Assembly (NCBI GenBank): GCA_021734505.1
Contig: JAIPIT010000015.1
Coordinates: 1 to 32,630 of the forward strand
Source of the DNA: Fidelibacterota bacterium
GTDB taxonomy: Bacteria > Fidelibacterota > Fidelibacteria > Fidelibacterales > Fidelibacteraceae
Direction: 5' to 3'
DNA length: 32,630 bases
Shown: positions 1-9,274 of the stretch, one piece after another
How the letters are laid out: each line of letters opens with the position of its first letter
How positions within the stretch are numbered: the stretch's first letter is position 1
Program-made: the position numbers and the translations under genes
Notes under the pieces: model-generated
The model's input: the letters and a program-made list of their open reading frames with translations, nothing else
Database searches by the model: none
Told to the model about the DNA's origin: nothing

Positions 1-1732
1 AAGACCAGGATCCGATACTGTCAATAATATTAATACCCGGTATTGTCGATCTTAGTATTCCCATTAAATTTGATGCTTCGGCCCAACCGGTATCATTTTT
101 TACTTCAATCAGCAGGTTGATCTTTTCTCCGGGATTCAGAATTGAATCTGCATCGCCTTCTGTTATTGTTTCAACTTGGTTGATCAATGATAATTTTGGC
201 CATTTGTCATAAACCAATGCTTTAAAAATATTTACTCGTCCACTGCCGAGCTGTCCTTCATAACCGGGGTTTAGGTGGTCGATAGGATCTGTATTATCCA
301 ACATTCTATTTACCAGCCAATCATTCGAGCTATCCGGATAAACTGATTTCAGTAATGCAAAACAAGAAGCAACAAACGGTGATGCCATAGAGGTGCCCAT
401 TAGATATGCGTAAGAATTTGATTTTGTCAAATAGGTACTTAGCATGCTTTCGCCCGGAGCTGACATATCAACACCATAGAAATTATTTGCCGGATCGGCC
501 GCCCCATAGTTCGCCCAGGAAAATCTATCGGTCGAACTAACAGCTGTAACAGAAACCACATTGTCGTAACCGGAGGGATAGTGCGGTACATCGCTTGGGC
601 CGCCGCTATCATCGCCATTCCCTGCCGCAGCAACGATCAGCGAACCATAAGTGTTATAAGCCGTATTGATCAAATTCTGTGAATATGAACTATAGCCGGG
701 ACCACCCCATGAGCAGTTGATAATGTCCGCACCTGCTTGTGCCGCATAAAGAATGCCATCCCAGCCTGTATTTATATTTAATTCGGTTTCATCACCCGTA
801 GCTTTTACCGGCATGATCGAAATACTGTATGCTGCCGATGCAATACCGGTATTATTATTGCTTGTTGCTCCGGCCAAACCGGCAACATGTGTCCCGTGAC
901 TATTATTCGTTACCATGGGATCTTTGTCGTCATCGGAGCTTGAACTTGATTCATTCGTATCCCAGCCAATGATATTATCTATATAACCATCAGCATCATT
1001 ATCAGCACCATCTGTAAGGAAAGAGCCACTAGAAATAATGTCTTTTAAATTAGCTAAACCATTACCGTTAATATCACCAATCGCATTAACCGCTTCTTCA
1101 GCTGTGACAAAACCATCACCATCCGCATCAAACAATACTATATATTCTGCGGGAATTTCATCCTGGTTTATCCAGATATTTTTCCATAGATCGGGATGAG
1201 TATACTCGACACCATCATCTACAACGGCAACAACGATATTGCGATCACCGGGGATTTCACCGCCTTCAAGATCCCAAAGCGTCCAGGCTTCCCGTACTTG
1301 CGCTTTATATAGATACCATTGATTTCCGATCATAGGGTCATTGGGAATAGCGTTGATTAGCATGATGGCTTCGCGTTCAGTTCCCCGGATCTTTGTCGAT
1401 GAGTTTTTTATTTCCGAGATAAAATTAAGCGGAGCTTCAATATTTTGCTGTGTTGTCAAGCGATAAATACGATTCAAATATACATCGCCATCATGATCGG
1501 TTGCTTTTGCATTTGGCAACCATGGTTCAATTTTTATAACATTAAATTTATTGATCAGTTTATTCAATTGGGGATAGGGTGTGTTTAAACTTTCACATTG
1601 TTCGGTGGTCAGCACTTCTTCATTTTGATCCAGAGAAAAAAGGAATTTATCTGCATAATATGCCGGAGTAACAGCCAACAGCAAGCTTAGTGAAAGTAAG
1701 AGTATCGTGAGTGTTTTACGTATTTGTAGCAT
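1..1732 (-). CDS. Secreted subtilisin-like serine protease (S8), 3' end outside window
   Basis: 577 codons are visible and the frame is still open at base 1, so the C-terminus is missing. Residues 1-27 form a signal peptide (basic MLQIRK, then a leucine-rich core, ending near AYYA). The S8 triad is complete: Asp172 in VAVVDDGV, His279 in SHGTHVAG, Ser448 in GTSMASP, with oxyanion Asn372 in AAAGN. Asp and His are 107 residues apart, against 32 in subtilisin. The insert holds three acidic calcium-type loops: a canonical EF-hand loop at 202-213 (D202, D204, D206, E213), a dockerin-like loop at 220-231 and a third at 244-252. Residues 30-150 are probably an N-terminal prodomain or pre-domain. The start at 1732 is supported by GAAGGG about 9 nt upstream. 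The gene follows a terminator and has its own candidate promoter. A T9SS sorting domain would be expected at the missing end, but this cannot be seen. The protease class is certain from the motifs; the substrate is unknown. Confidence 0.93.
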   Translation of the reverse strand, partial: MLQIRKTLTILLLSLSLLLAVTPAYYADKFLFSLDQNEEVLTTEQCESLNTPYPQLNKLINKFNVIKIEPWLPNAKATDHDGDVYLNRIYRLTTQQNIEAPLNFISEIKNSSTKIRGTEREAIMLINAIPNDPMIGNQWYLYKAQVREAWTLWDLEGGEIPGDRNIVVAVVDDGVEYTHPDLWKNIWINQDEIPAEYIVLFDADGDGFVTAEEAVNAIGDINGNGLANLKDIISSGSFLTDGADNDADGYIDNIIGWDTNESSSSSDDDKDPMVTNNSHGTHVAGLAGATSNNNTGIASAAYSISIMPVKATGDETELNINTGWDGILYAAQAGADIINCSWGGPGYSSYSQNLINTAYNTYGSLIVAAAGNGDDSGGPSDVPHYPSGYDNVVSVTAVSSTDRFSWANYGAADPANNFYGVDMSAPGESMLSTYLTKSNSYAYLMGTSMASPFVASCFALLKSVYPDSSNDWLVNRMLDNTDPIDHLNPGYEGQLGSGRVNIFKALVYDKWPKLSLINQVETITEGDADSILNPGEKINLLIEVKNDTGWAEASNLMGILRSTIPGINIIDSIGSWS

Positions 1733-1759
1733 TTATAAGTCCCTTCTTTTTTATCCGTA

Positions 1760-1788
1760 ATGATATGATTTTAAAGGAAATAAAGCAA
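1760..1788 (-). promoter_or_regulatory. Candidate sigma70-like promoter of the S8 protease gene
   Basis: Read on the minus strand there is TTGCTT, a 17-nt spacer, then TATCAT. This matches the -35/-10 consensus at four and five of six positions. It would start transcription about 20 nt upstream of the protease start codon. The site is seen by eye only. Confidence 0.35.
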
Positions 1789-1836
1789 GGGTAAATACTT
1801 GGAAGTTAAAACATTCAAAAAGTTAATAACCCAAAA

Positions 1837-1954
1837 TCGCAAAAATACATTGGTGTTTTGCGACGATATGTTGCACCATACAGCAGAGATATGCCGTGGC
1901 ATGTCTCTGTTGATATTATCTTAACCTATCGCAAAATGATTAAAATCATTTTGC
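1837..1954 (+). other. Three consecutive stem-loops in the 1733-2026 intergenic region
   Basis: Stem 1 pairs TCGCAAAA (1837-1844) with TTTTGCGA (1856-1863). Stem 2 pairs 1881-1894 with 1899-1912, 14 bp around the tetraloop CGTG. Stem 3 pairs GCAAAATGAT (1931-1940) with its exact complement at 1945-1954 around TAAA. Stem 2 contains two G-T pairs (1883/1910 and 1890/1903). These are G-U wobbles in plus-strand RNA but A-C mismatches in minus-strand RNA, so a plus-strand transcript folds better. The region then runs into the bidirectional hairpin at 1973-2007. No convincing plus-strand promoter was found. The stems are certain; a role as RNA is inference. Confidence 0.45.
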
Positions 1955-1972
1955 TGATTCTTATCTTGAAAT

Positions 1973-2007
1973 AAAAAAACCCTTCGTCAGCAGACGAAGG
2001 GTTTTTT
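1973..2007 (-). terminator. Rho-independent terminator of the Lrp to jelly-roll operon
   Basis: CCCTTCGTC (1980-1988) pairs perfectly with GACGAAGGG (1993-2001) around an AGCA loop. Seven A on the left and six T on the right give a U-tract in either direction, so it should work on both strands. It sits 20 nt beyond the stop codon of the last operon gene (stop at 2027). Confidence 0.92.
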
Positions 2008-2026
2008 ATTTATGATGTAAATCCGG

Positions 2027-4912
2027 TTATTTAATCAGAGACATCTTTTTAATATCGGTGAATGAACCTGAGGTCAGGCGGTAGAAATAAATACCACTTG
2101 ACATTGCCGAAGCATCAAATCTCAAGTCATAAGCACCTGCTTCAACACTTCCGTTAAGAAGCGTGCGTACATGACGACCGGTAACATCAAAGATATCAAC
2201 CTTAGTCGTGCCGGTTTCTTTCAATTCGAAGTGAATTGTTGTAACCGGGTTGAATGGGTTCGGATAGTTCTGTGCCAATTCGTATTTGGCCGGAACAATA
2301 TCCGTAACAGCGGTTGTATCGATATCGGTATCAAAATAACCGCGGATCATCGGGTTACCGAACAGGTAAGTGGCTATTGAGGTCCAGCCACCACCGGGTA
2401 TTTGCATTGTTGTCTTACCCGAGAAGCTGTTCATATCAGTACCCAACCAAGCGGGATATCCGCCGGCTGTTGTACCTTTTACACCAACCCATACGCTTTC
2501 GCCATCACGAAGGACAACGCCGTCGCGGCCTGGTGTTACAGTCATAATGTCAGGGATCTGGAAAGTATTCCAGCCTGCAATGGCTGTAACTGGAGGTTCA
2601 ATAAGCAACCAGCTGTCGCCGGGCATACCAGCTTCATCTTTAAATATTTTCATTTTGAAAACATCGCCGGCATATAGACCGTAGAAACGCATTGCTTCAA
2701 GTTTTGCAGGATATGCTGTAGGTGTGATCTTTATCACAACCATTGTATCCTGACCTGCTTCGAAGATCGCTTCGGATGTGCCGTCATCATATTTTCTTTC
2801 TTCAACATCGCCAGGTGTTACAAAGATAGCAGCACCGTCGCTCAATTGACCTTCAAATCCATCTGAAGTACAAACAACATAGTATTCGTATTCAGTCAGA
2901 GGATCTGCCGTATCGTCAACTAGTGTGTTTGTGCTAAGTGGTGAACTGTTAACCAGGGTCATTGTTGTTTCTGTCGTTACACGACGATAAACATTGTATT
3001 CCAAGCCGCTGTAAGTGACTTCGCCGTAACCGGAAGCACCTACCGGAGTAGAATACGGGGTATTATAAAAACCTTCTCCCGGAACATATAATTTCATTGC
3101 TCCGCCAGCGGTACTCATAAAGAAAACTGGCCATGAAGGGTCGGCTTCCCAAAACATCATTACCCAATAATCACCATCCCACGATACATTTTCAGAACTA
3201 ATATCAACAGATTGAATCGTTCTAACGGTATCCGGTAGAAAATTATCTGTCCAATGCAACAAATGAAGACTTGTGTCAACACCAAAGATCGCAAGACTAA
3301 GACTGTCAACAGCAATGTCTCCTCTTACAGCATATTCTATTGAGGTAAAGTTAAAGTCTTTACCATTGGCTGAGTAGGGCTCTCCAACACCATATCCGAG
3401 TGTTGAATCATTACCATCAAAAGTCCAGGCTGCTCCATAATAACTACCACAATCAGCCGGATCAATTGACATTAAAGATTTTGGTAATTGGTAGGTACCG
3501 TCCATATTCTGCCATGTGATCTCAACATTGTCATCAACATTCATTGCTGCTGCAACATTTTGAACCACAGGAAGATCAGGTTGTGTATAAACTACAAAAT
3601 CGTCAATCAACAAACCTTCTCCAATTTGAGCATCAGCATCAGATCTGAAATAGAAACGGAATTTGACCGTTTCTCCGGCCAAGTCGGTCAGGTCACATGC
3701 TTCACCGTAAGCATACTGGAAATCAAACCAGTTTGTGCTATAGTCTGAATAAACATAATTGCTTCCGGATGCGGCACCGGAAATATTTGAAATAGCATTC
3801 CAGGTTGTACCATTATCAGGTGATACTTCAAGGCGCCAATATTCTACATTCGGGAAATCGTCCAAATCGTTAAAACGGGGTGAAAATTCAAAATTACAGT
3901 AGATTAGTGTTGCTGCTTCATCAGGCAATGTGATCGAAGGTGATACAAAGTAATCTTCGAGGTTCAAGGCATAAGTTGTATCGCCAACCATATAGTTTCT
4001 TAACACATGAGTTGGTGAAGGAAGCGAATCTACTCTGTCTTCAACGGTCCAATAGGTTCCCTGAGCTTCATTAATAGAATATGAAACTAAGCTGTCATTT
4101 ACACTACCTAAATATAGGGCATCGCCGGCAATATCAATCGAATCAACCAACATACCATATAGGGCTGCATTATCATGCGTATCATATCCACCATCTGCAC
4201 CGAAAACAAAGCGAATACTGACTGTCTCGCCAATATAAGCACCGAGATCAACTTCTACGATACCTTCATGAGAACCACCCCAACCAGGTGCAGGTTCATT
4301 GAAGATATAACCGAAAGCATAAAGACTTGTACAGTTATATGGCATAACAGTGGGGTTCAATACCGTCCATGTTTCGCCACCATCGTTGGATATCTGTACA
4401 TTTCCGCCATCCCAGCCATCATAGGGAGGATCTTCGCCACCGGGTGCTTCACTGTTCAGATCCAAGTAAAATGACAATGTTGAGTCACCGGGAGTCAGAA
4501 CGACTTCAGGTGTTTCTAAAGCAACATACCAATTACTTTCATAACCCTCTAGGGTTAGATCTGCACACCACCAAAGGGAATCGCCATCACCAAAATCCAG
4601 AAGGTGCCATTCCGCATTAGCGGCAGGTGCGGTACCATCAAATTGCATCCATCCGGGTGCGCCGTTTTCAAAGTCCTCAAGATAAACCACGGTAACGACA
4701 TTGGTATCAACAGCCAAAGCCGGAGCTTTTGACATATTGTTATTCAATGAACGTACATTTGTGTCCTCAATTTGAAGTGGCTCGGCAATTATTTTAGCCT
4801 GTGGCAACTTTTCCATTGGACTACCTGCGTTTACCTTGAGATCACTTTGAGGAGCTACTGCTGCAAATAGAGCAACACTAGCGATCAATAACAAAGCAAC
4901 TACACGTTTCAT
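2027..4912 (-). CDS. Secreted T9SS-sorted protein with two jelly-roll modules
   Basis: 961 residues. A signal peptide covers about 1-20 (MKRVVALLLIASVALFAA). Two beta-sandwich modules, about 78-263 and 286-443, each have the pattern of MAM or immune-inhibitor-A C-terminal domains: a W-rich start, an Asp-box-like turn (SNDGGETW at 175-182, SPDNGTTW at 364-371), then a VDL-or-TDL A-GETV-x-RF strand ending in a V-D-D/S strand. A fibronectin-III-like fold starts near 450 (VEITW) and appears to resume near 650 (LEYNVYRR), with about 170 residues between. Another beta module begins with KYDDGTSEA near 755. Residues 877-961 are a T9SS type A sorting domain (QNYPNPFNP ... SSGIYFYRL). AAAGGAG precedes the start. 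It is the last gene of its operon, 32 nt after the PorV-like gene and before a terminator. It is probably a surface-attached binding or adhesion protein. No catalytic motif was seen. Confidence 0.88.
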   Translation of the reverse strand: MKRVVALLLIASVALFAAVAPQSDLKVNAGSPMEKLPQAKIIAEPLQIEDTNVRSLNNNMSKAPALAVDTNVVTVVYLEDFENGAPGWMQFDGTAPAANAEWHLLDFGDGDSLWWCADLTLEGYESNWYVALETPEVVLTPGDSTLSFYLDLNSEAPGGEDPPYDGWDGGNVQISNDGGETWTVLNPTVMPYNCTSLYAFGYIFNEPAPGWGGSHEGIVEVDLGAYIGETVSIRFVFGADGGYDTHDNAALYGMLVDSIDIAGDALYLGSVNDSLVSYSINEAQGTYWTVEDRVDSLPSPTHVLRNYMVGDTTYALNLEDYFVSPSITLPDEAATLIYCNFEFSPRFNDLDDFPNVEYWRLEVSPDNGTTWNAISNISGAASGSNYVYSDYSTNWFDFQYAYGEACDLTDLAGETVKFRFYFRSDADAQIGEGLLIDDFVVYTQPDLPVVQNVAAAMNVDDNVEITWQNMDGTYQLPKSLMSIDPADCGSYYGAAWTFDGNDSTLGYGVGEPYSANGKDFNFTSIEYAVRGDIAVDSLSLAIFGVDTSLHLLHWTDNFLPDTVRTIQSVDISSENVSWDGDYWVMMFWEADPSWPVFFMSTAGGAMKLYVPGEGFYNTPYSTPVGASGYGEVTYSGLEYNVYRRVTTETTMTLVNSSPLSTNTLVDDTADPLTEYEYYVVCTSDGFEGQLSDGAAIFVTPGDVEERKYDDGTSEAIFEAGQDTMVVIKITPTAYPAKLEAMRFYGLYAGDVFKMKIFKDEAGMPGDSWLLIEPPVTAIAGWNTFQIPDIMTVTPGRDGVVLRDGESVWVGVKGTTAGGYPAWLGTDMNSFSGKTTMQIPGGGWTSIATYLFGNPMIRGYFDTDIDTTAVTDIVPAKYELAQNYPNPFNPVTTIHFELKETGTTKVDIFDVTGRHVRTLLNGSVEAGAYDLRFDASAMSSGIYFYRLTSGSFTDIKKMSLIK

Positions 4913-4944
4913 GTGTGTTCTCCTTTCTCAAGTTTGTTTTCTAG

Positions 4945-5991
4945 TTATATTCCTAATTGAATGCTTACTTGGTTTACGAACCCTAAAGTTCCATAATTTA
5001 CTATAGCATAATCAATATTCAAAGGCATACTGTTAATATCCAGATTTAGACCTACACCGGCCGAAAAGCTGGTTTCGTCATAATTTAGATGATATCCTGC
5101 CCGAAATGCCAGCAATTCATTATAGACATATTCCAACCCGGTATTAAAACGCAGGAAATGGTCCAAGGGATCATTCGCATCAAAAGACCAAGTAATACGA
5201 TGATTGGGGTTTTTTATGATCTCGCTTTGTGGGCCTAAAAGATCGACCAAAACACCCAGGCGGAAAACCAAAGGCAGTGACCATTCTTCTGTACTCAAAC
5301 GGGCATCTGTTTCGGGGTTTCCGTCATAAACGGGATCTGTATCGACCGGAATATTTAGATCGGGGCCATCAAATTTAAATTTTGTACTGAAATTCGTAAT
5401 GGCCATACCCAGTTTAAAACCGAGTATTCCGGTATCAAATTGAGAGCCGATATCAAAACCAAAGGTGCTGGCAGATTCTCGCCAGATCGTTTCGTTTATG
5501 AACTTGGCCGTACCGCCCACACTTAATCTATCTGTTAATTTTCGGGCATACGATACACCGATGGCAATATCACTTACAGAAAAATACTCACCTGAGCCCT
5601 CGGGGAATGCTAGCGTTGTTACTTCCATTTGACCTGAATTTAAGTAAGTAACATGCACTCCGAAATAATCAGAGCGGCCGATCTGTGTTCCAAAAGCAAC
5701 ATAACCATGCTGAATACCGGCATATAGTGAAGTATATGTTCCATAAATGGATTGCCCGGTAATTTTAGTCATTCCTGCTGGATTCCAGAACAGGGCTGAC
5801 ATATCGTCTACTCCCGCTACATAAGCACCGCCAAGAGCGGCAGCTTTTGCCCCTACTTCCAATTTTAGGAATTGGGCGGCATGTGTTCCGACTTTGGAAA
5901 TATCCTCCGGAATATCCACATTCTGGGCAAATCCAATACCTGCAAACAGCAGTGCCAAACCTATAATTAATGAACGCTTCATTTTATTCAT
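4945..5991 (-). CDS. PorV/PorQ-family outer-membrane barrel, cassette 1
   Basis: 348 residues from the ATG at 5991, chosen because AAGGAG sits 7 nt before it and a signal peptide (MKRSLIIGLALLFAGIGFAQ) follows. The frame stays open upstream, but there it only overlaps the 3' end of the preceding gene. The mature protein has the family's N-terminal signature: GAKAAALGGAYVAG (47-60), then ALFWNPAGM (66-74). Repeated amphipathic strands follow, ending in QVSIQLGI. PorV belongs to the FadL-like barrel superfamily and in T9SS carries cargo from the Sov translocon to the surface-attachment complex. Its position directly after a T9SS cargo gene (stop 6003, overlapping the ribosome binding site) suggests a dedicated cargo carrier. 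A FadL-like uptake channel is the alternative. The paralogue at 15236-16267 shares the WNPAG region and the YAR-LTDR strand. Confidence 0.88.
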   Translation of the reverse strand: MNKMKRSLIIGLALLFAGIGFAQNVDIPEDISKVGTHAAQFLKLEVGAKAAALGGAYVAGVDDMSALFWNPAGMTKITGQSIYGTYTSLYAGIQHGYVAFGTQIGRSDYFGVHVTYLNSGQMEVTTLAFPEGSGEYFSVSDIAIGVSYARKLTDRLSVGGTAKFINETIWRESASTFGFDIGSQFDTGILGFKLGMAITNFSTKFKFDGPDLNIPVDTDPVYDGNPETDARLSTEEWSLPLVFRLGVLVDLLGPQSEIIKNPNHRITWSFDANDPLDHFLRFNTGLEYVYNELLAFRAGYHLNYDETSFSAGVGLNLDINSMPLNIDYAIVNYGTLGFVNQVSIQLGI

Positions 5992-6002
5992 CTGCGCTCT
6001 CC

Positions 6003-9000
6003 TTATCGAATAATGGCAAATTTGCCAATGTGTTTTTTGCCATCGGGAAGTTCTACAGCGAAGACATACAGTCCCGGCGCAACTTCCTGGCGGTTGATCG
6101 TTGTTAGATCCCATGCTTCAGAATCATCGTATGGATTATCATGTTCTACCATTTTAACGAATTCACCCGTTAATGTATATATCTTGATCGTACACTCTGA
6201 GGGTAGATTTGTAAAAAGCAGCTTTTTGGTATACTGACTTTGTTCCCATTGTGCAGACACAAGGTAAGGGTTGGGAACTACCTTTATACGTGCAAGATCA
6301 TCTTCCGTTAAACCTATGTCTTCCGAGAAGTCCGCAGCCGTAAAGGTAAACTCATCGCCGTTTTCAAACGGCTTGTGTGTTCTAAAATATAAGGTGTCGC
6401 CGGCCGTAAATGGATATCCTGTGGCTGAAACCAAAGATGTATCCCATGTAAATTCAAACATCCATGTTGGAACTGAAATGCCAACCGGTCGTCCCGGGAC
6501 GGACATCTCAAAGAAAGCAATATCGTCACGATAATTCAAAGTATCATCGCGACTGAATCCATCTTCCAATACAAGCATCGGCACTCTTTCGCCACCCGGT
6601 AACCTTATAGCTTTAAAAGGAGCCGGCCTAAAAGCAAAAGGACTGTTCCAGCGGACGGTATCCAGCACTTCATCAGCTGCTCCGAATATAATGGCATAAT
6701 CTGATGCGGGCGGATAAGGCAAGGTTGACCATGGGGCCGTTTCAATATATTTCTGCTTTGATGCCCATTCTACAGAATCAACTTGAGCACGCTCAATATT
6801 ATCAAATACAACTTGTAGGCCGTCAAAGATCGGGCGATAATTAGTGACCACATTGGGATTAATATCATTATTTGCCAAATTATTGACCAATATGCTATTT
6901 GTGGTTATGTCGATCACCGTATATTTAGGGTTTTTTATGTTGGGACCGGTTGTCGTGGCCGGAGTAGCCGAGATAGTGATCTTGTACTCGTGGTCGGTAA
7001 CATTTGCCGGTTCGGCAATTCTAATCAATGTTTCGGTATTTCCAACAGTACTGTCGCTGGGAACCAAATCAATATGGGCCTTAATATCAATAGGATAACG
7101 TGATGGTGTGATCCTTACGAACTGAGGAGAAAGTGGTGTGGTGCCTTTGGGGTTTTCCAAACTCTCCAATGAATACGTCGACCACTGGTTGTCAACATTG
7201 GTTGTAGACCAAGTGGTATCGTATTTGATCACTTCATAAGTTATGCCGGACGAAACATCTAAAATTTCTTCACTGGATATTTCAATGGTAAAACCGGGCT
7301 CAATGCCGATATCATAAGCGGTAACGGCATAGGTATATTCTTTACCAACTTGCACATTTTCATCAAGATATTCATGTTGAAGACCCGTATTGGTACCAAG
7401 ATTCATCCAGGGGGCCATCGGATCGGGTCCGGAAACATCACGACCATAACGAGCTATATCCTGAGCATAGGTCAAGTCATATTGGGCAAGCGGTTTAAAA
7501 CCAACTTGTGTTTGATTTACATCGTAGATCGGGTCTCCCCAGGTCTGACCGCCATCAGTAGATTTATAAAGACGATATCCTTGAAAATCGGCATAGCCGG
7601 TTACTATATCGGTAGAGTTTTCTGCCGCATCATCCCACACAATTCTTACGGCGATCTCTTCTTTTGCCGCATCCCATTCGCTCACAGCAGAAACAGTGGG
7701 TGCTTGGGGAGCAGAAAATCCCTGATATCGAAGATCATACATGATCTGTGCCATATTTGCATTTCGGTTAAGATCGGGAATATTTTCTCCCATGATCACA
7801 GCAAATGAGAACATGGCCGTATCGCCAACATTAAAATCAAAAGGTCCTGCAGACATCATGCACACACAATCAAGTCCGTCGGGATATTCCGTTAATAATC
7901 CTTCCATGCTGTCATAATGCGGATTCAATGTTCCGTTATTATTCTCATGGAAAAACCAGTCGTCTTCTCTATCGGTCAATCCGGTAGTATCACCGGACAT
8001 TAACTGATACATCAATTCTTCTTTTTTGGGTGATTCGGGTTGAGTTCCATCACCAATAAATGGTCCACCGGATCCTTCTTTATTTACCACGCCCGGACGA
8101 TTATACCAATCGAACCAATGCCAATCGGTCAAGCCAAGCTCTTCGCCGGGAGCAATATATTGTGTTGCACTGGTCCAGACCGTATCAGATGCAAAAGGGG
8201 TGTCAAGAAGTTTAACGGCGACAAAGGCATCTACATCGTAAGCTCCGCTACATTCTTCCAGATCCAGATCATAGATAAAAGCATAATCATAAGTGGCGTT
8301 ATAGCCCATCATGTCGCCATCGTTGGTACTACAAGGTCGATTTCCGCCAAAATAATAGGCCGAAAACATATCGGCATCAAAGTAAAAGCCACAATAAGTG
8401 CCTTTATAATTAAAGCCGGCACCATTATTCAAGCCATATTTATCACTTTCATTCACGACTTTCATGGTCACGAACATAATATCTTCGGCATATGCACGGC
8501 CGTAGGAATGAACCGTTGCATAAACGCGGGAACCCGTTGGGTAGCCGGTATACGCCGATACCGGTTCGCGGTTTGCGTAAGCATCGTCAAATTCCAAATA
8601 AATATCGACATCCGATGTAAAACGACCATTTACCTGTTCCCCGAATGTTGGCGAAGAGGGATCCGTATCAACGGCATACCATCCTGGCCAAAAGCGTTCC
8701 ATTTCTCCTTCGGAATTCTCTCGTTCCGGCCATGATTCAGGTGCAATGGATGTCGCTAAAAGCGGCCATGTGTCATTTTCATCTGTCCATGTTGGTGCCG
8801 CATAATCTCCGGCCGTAATATCACCGGAAAAAGTGGTTCCTTTTGATCCTACCACAACATCCCAATCGGTATTGATCTGATTCCCGGTTCTATCCAGCCA
8901 GGATTCCGAGACCGTTGACCCCCAATAAATTGTATCGTTGGGATTGGTGGGGTGCGGGCGGTTTGCCCAGGGATAGGCATTTCCGTCTTTATCACTTCCG

Positions 9001-9263
9001 GGGACACCGATCATAAAAGATACGTTTGCCAGATACTGGTAATCACCCCATGCACCTGCAACATCACCTTGCCAATGATCAACAAAATTCCCGTAATTCA
9101 AGATCGCTGTTTTAAATTTTCCCTGATCGGCATAACTTTTAGCACGCTCATAAATGGGATTAGCCGATGTTTTTGCAAATTGCGAACCATATTTTACTTC
9201 AAGCGGGATCGCCAGAAGCAAAATTGGCAATAATAAACATCCTAAGCGTTGAATATATTTCAT
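6003..9263 (-). CDS. Large secreted T9SS cargo protein, cassette 1
   Basis: 1086 residues. The signal peptide is about 1-25. A single helical hairpin resembling a TPR follows (YERAKSYADQGKFKTAILNY, 38-57). A long body with no recognised enzyme motif is rich in Trp, Tyr and Asp. A fibronectin-III-like segment near 540-660 contains FQGYRLYKSTDGGQTW. Residues 993-1086 are a T9SS-type C-terminal domain of the VVPNPY subtype (PNPY 997-1000, LPSECTIKIYTLTGEFV, PGLYVFAVEL). AAGGAG lies 7 nt before the start and overlaps the stop of the TonB-dependent receptor gene (9275), so translation is probably coupled. The paralogue at 16305-19700 shares the opening region, the motif SGPF-x-F-x-x-G, the F-x-GY fibronectin-like strand and the C-terminal domain. 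By position it takes the place of SusD as a receptor partner, but it shows no SusD-like TPR fold or lipobox. The role is inferred from context. Confidence 0.85.
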   Translation of the reverse strand: MKYIQRLGCLLLPILLLAIPLEVKYGSQFAKTSANPIYERAKSYADQGKFKTAILNYGNFVDHWQGDVAGAWGDYQYLANVSFMIGVPGSDKDGNAYPWANRPHPTNPNDTIYWGSTVSESWLDRTGNQINTDWDVVVGSKGTTFSGDITAGDYAAPTWTDENDTWPLLATSIAPESWPERENSEGEMERFWPGWYAVDTDPSSPTFGEQVNGRFTSDVDIYLEFDDAYANREPVSAYTGYPTGSRVYATVHSYGRAYAEDIMFVTMKVVNESDKYGLNNGAGFNYKGTYCGFYFDADMFSAYYFGGNRPCSTNDGDMMGYNATYDYAFIYDLDLEECSGAYDVDAFVAVKLLDTPFASDTVWTSATQYIAPGEELGLTDWHWFDWYNRPGVVNKEGSGGPFIGDGTQPESPKKEELMYQLMSGDTTGLTDREDDWFFHENNNGTLNPHYDSMEGLLTEYPDGLDCVCMMSAGPFDFNVGDTAMFSFAVIMGENIPDLNRNANMAQIMYDLRYQGFSAPQAPTVSAVSEWDAAKEEIAVRIVWDDAAENSTDIVTGYADFQGYRLYKSTDGGQTWGDPIYDVNQTQVGFKPLAQYDLTYAQDIARYGRDVSGPDPMAPWMNLGTNTGLQHEYLDENVQVGKEYTYAVTAYDIGIEPGFTIEISSEEILDVSSGITYEVIKYDTTWSTTNVDNQWSTYSLESLENPKGTTPLSPQFVRITPSRYPIDIKAHIDLVPSDSTVGNTETLIRIAEPANVTDHEYKITISATPATTTGPNIKNPKYTVIDITTNSILVNNLANNDINPNVVTNYRPIFDGLQVVFDNIERAQVDSVEWASKQKYIETAPWSTLPYPPASDYAIIFGAADEVLDTVRWNSPFAFRPAPFKAIRLPGGERVPMLVLEDGFSRDDTLNYRDDIAFFEMSVPGRPVGISVPTWMFEFTWDTSLVSATGYPFTAGDTLYFRTHKPFENGDEFTFTAADFSEDIGLTEDDLARIKVVPNPYLVSAQWEQSQYTKKLLFTNLPSECTIKIYTLTGEFVKMVEHDNPYDDSEAWDLTTINRQEVAPGLYVFAVELPDGKKHIGKFAIIR

Positions 9264-9274
9264 GAATTAACTCC

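Noticed and set aside
5992-6114. N-terminal extension of the PorV-like gene to an ATG at 6114
   Set aside because: The extra 41 residues are basic, Cys-rich and unlike an exported N-terminus, overlap the end of the upstream gene, and the ribosome binding site and signal peptide both point to the ATG at 5991.
7350-8735. Plus-strand open frames of 152 and 231 residues
   Set aside because: They lie wholly inside the 1086-residue cargo gene on the opposite strand, have no ribosome binding site and read as the complement of its codons.
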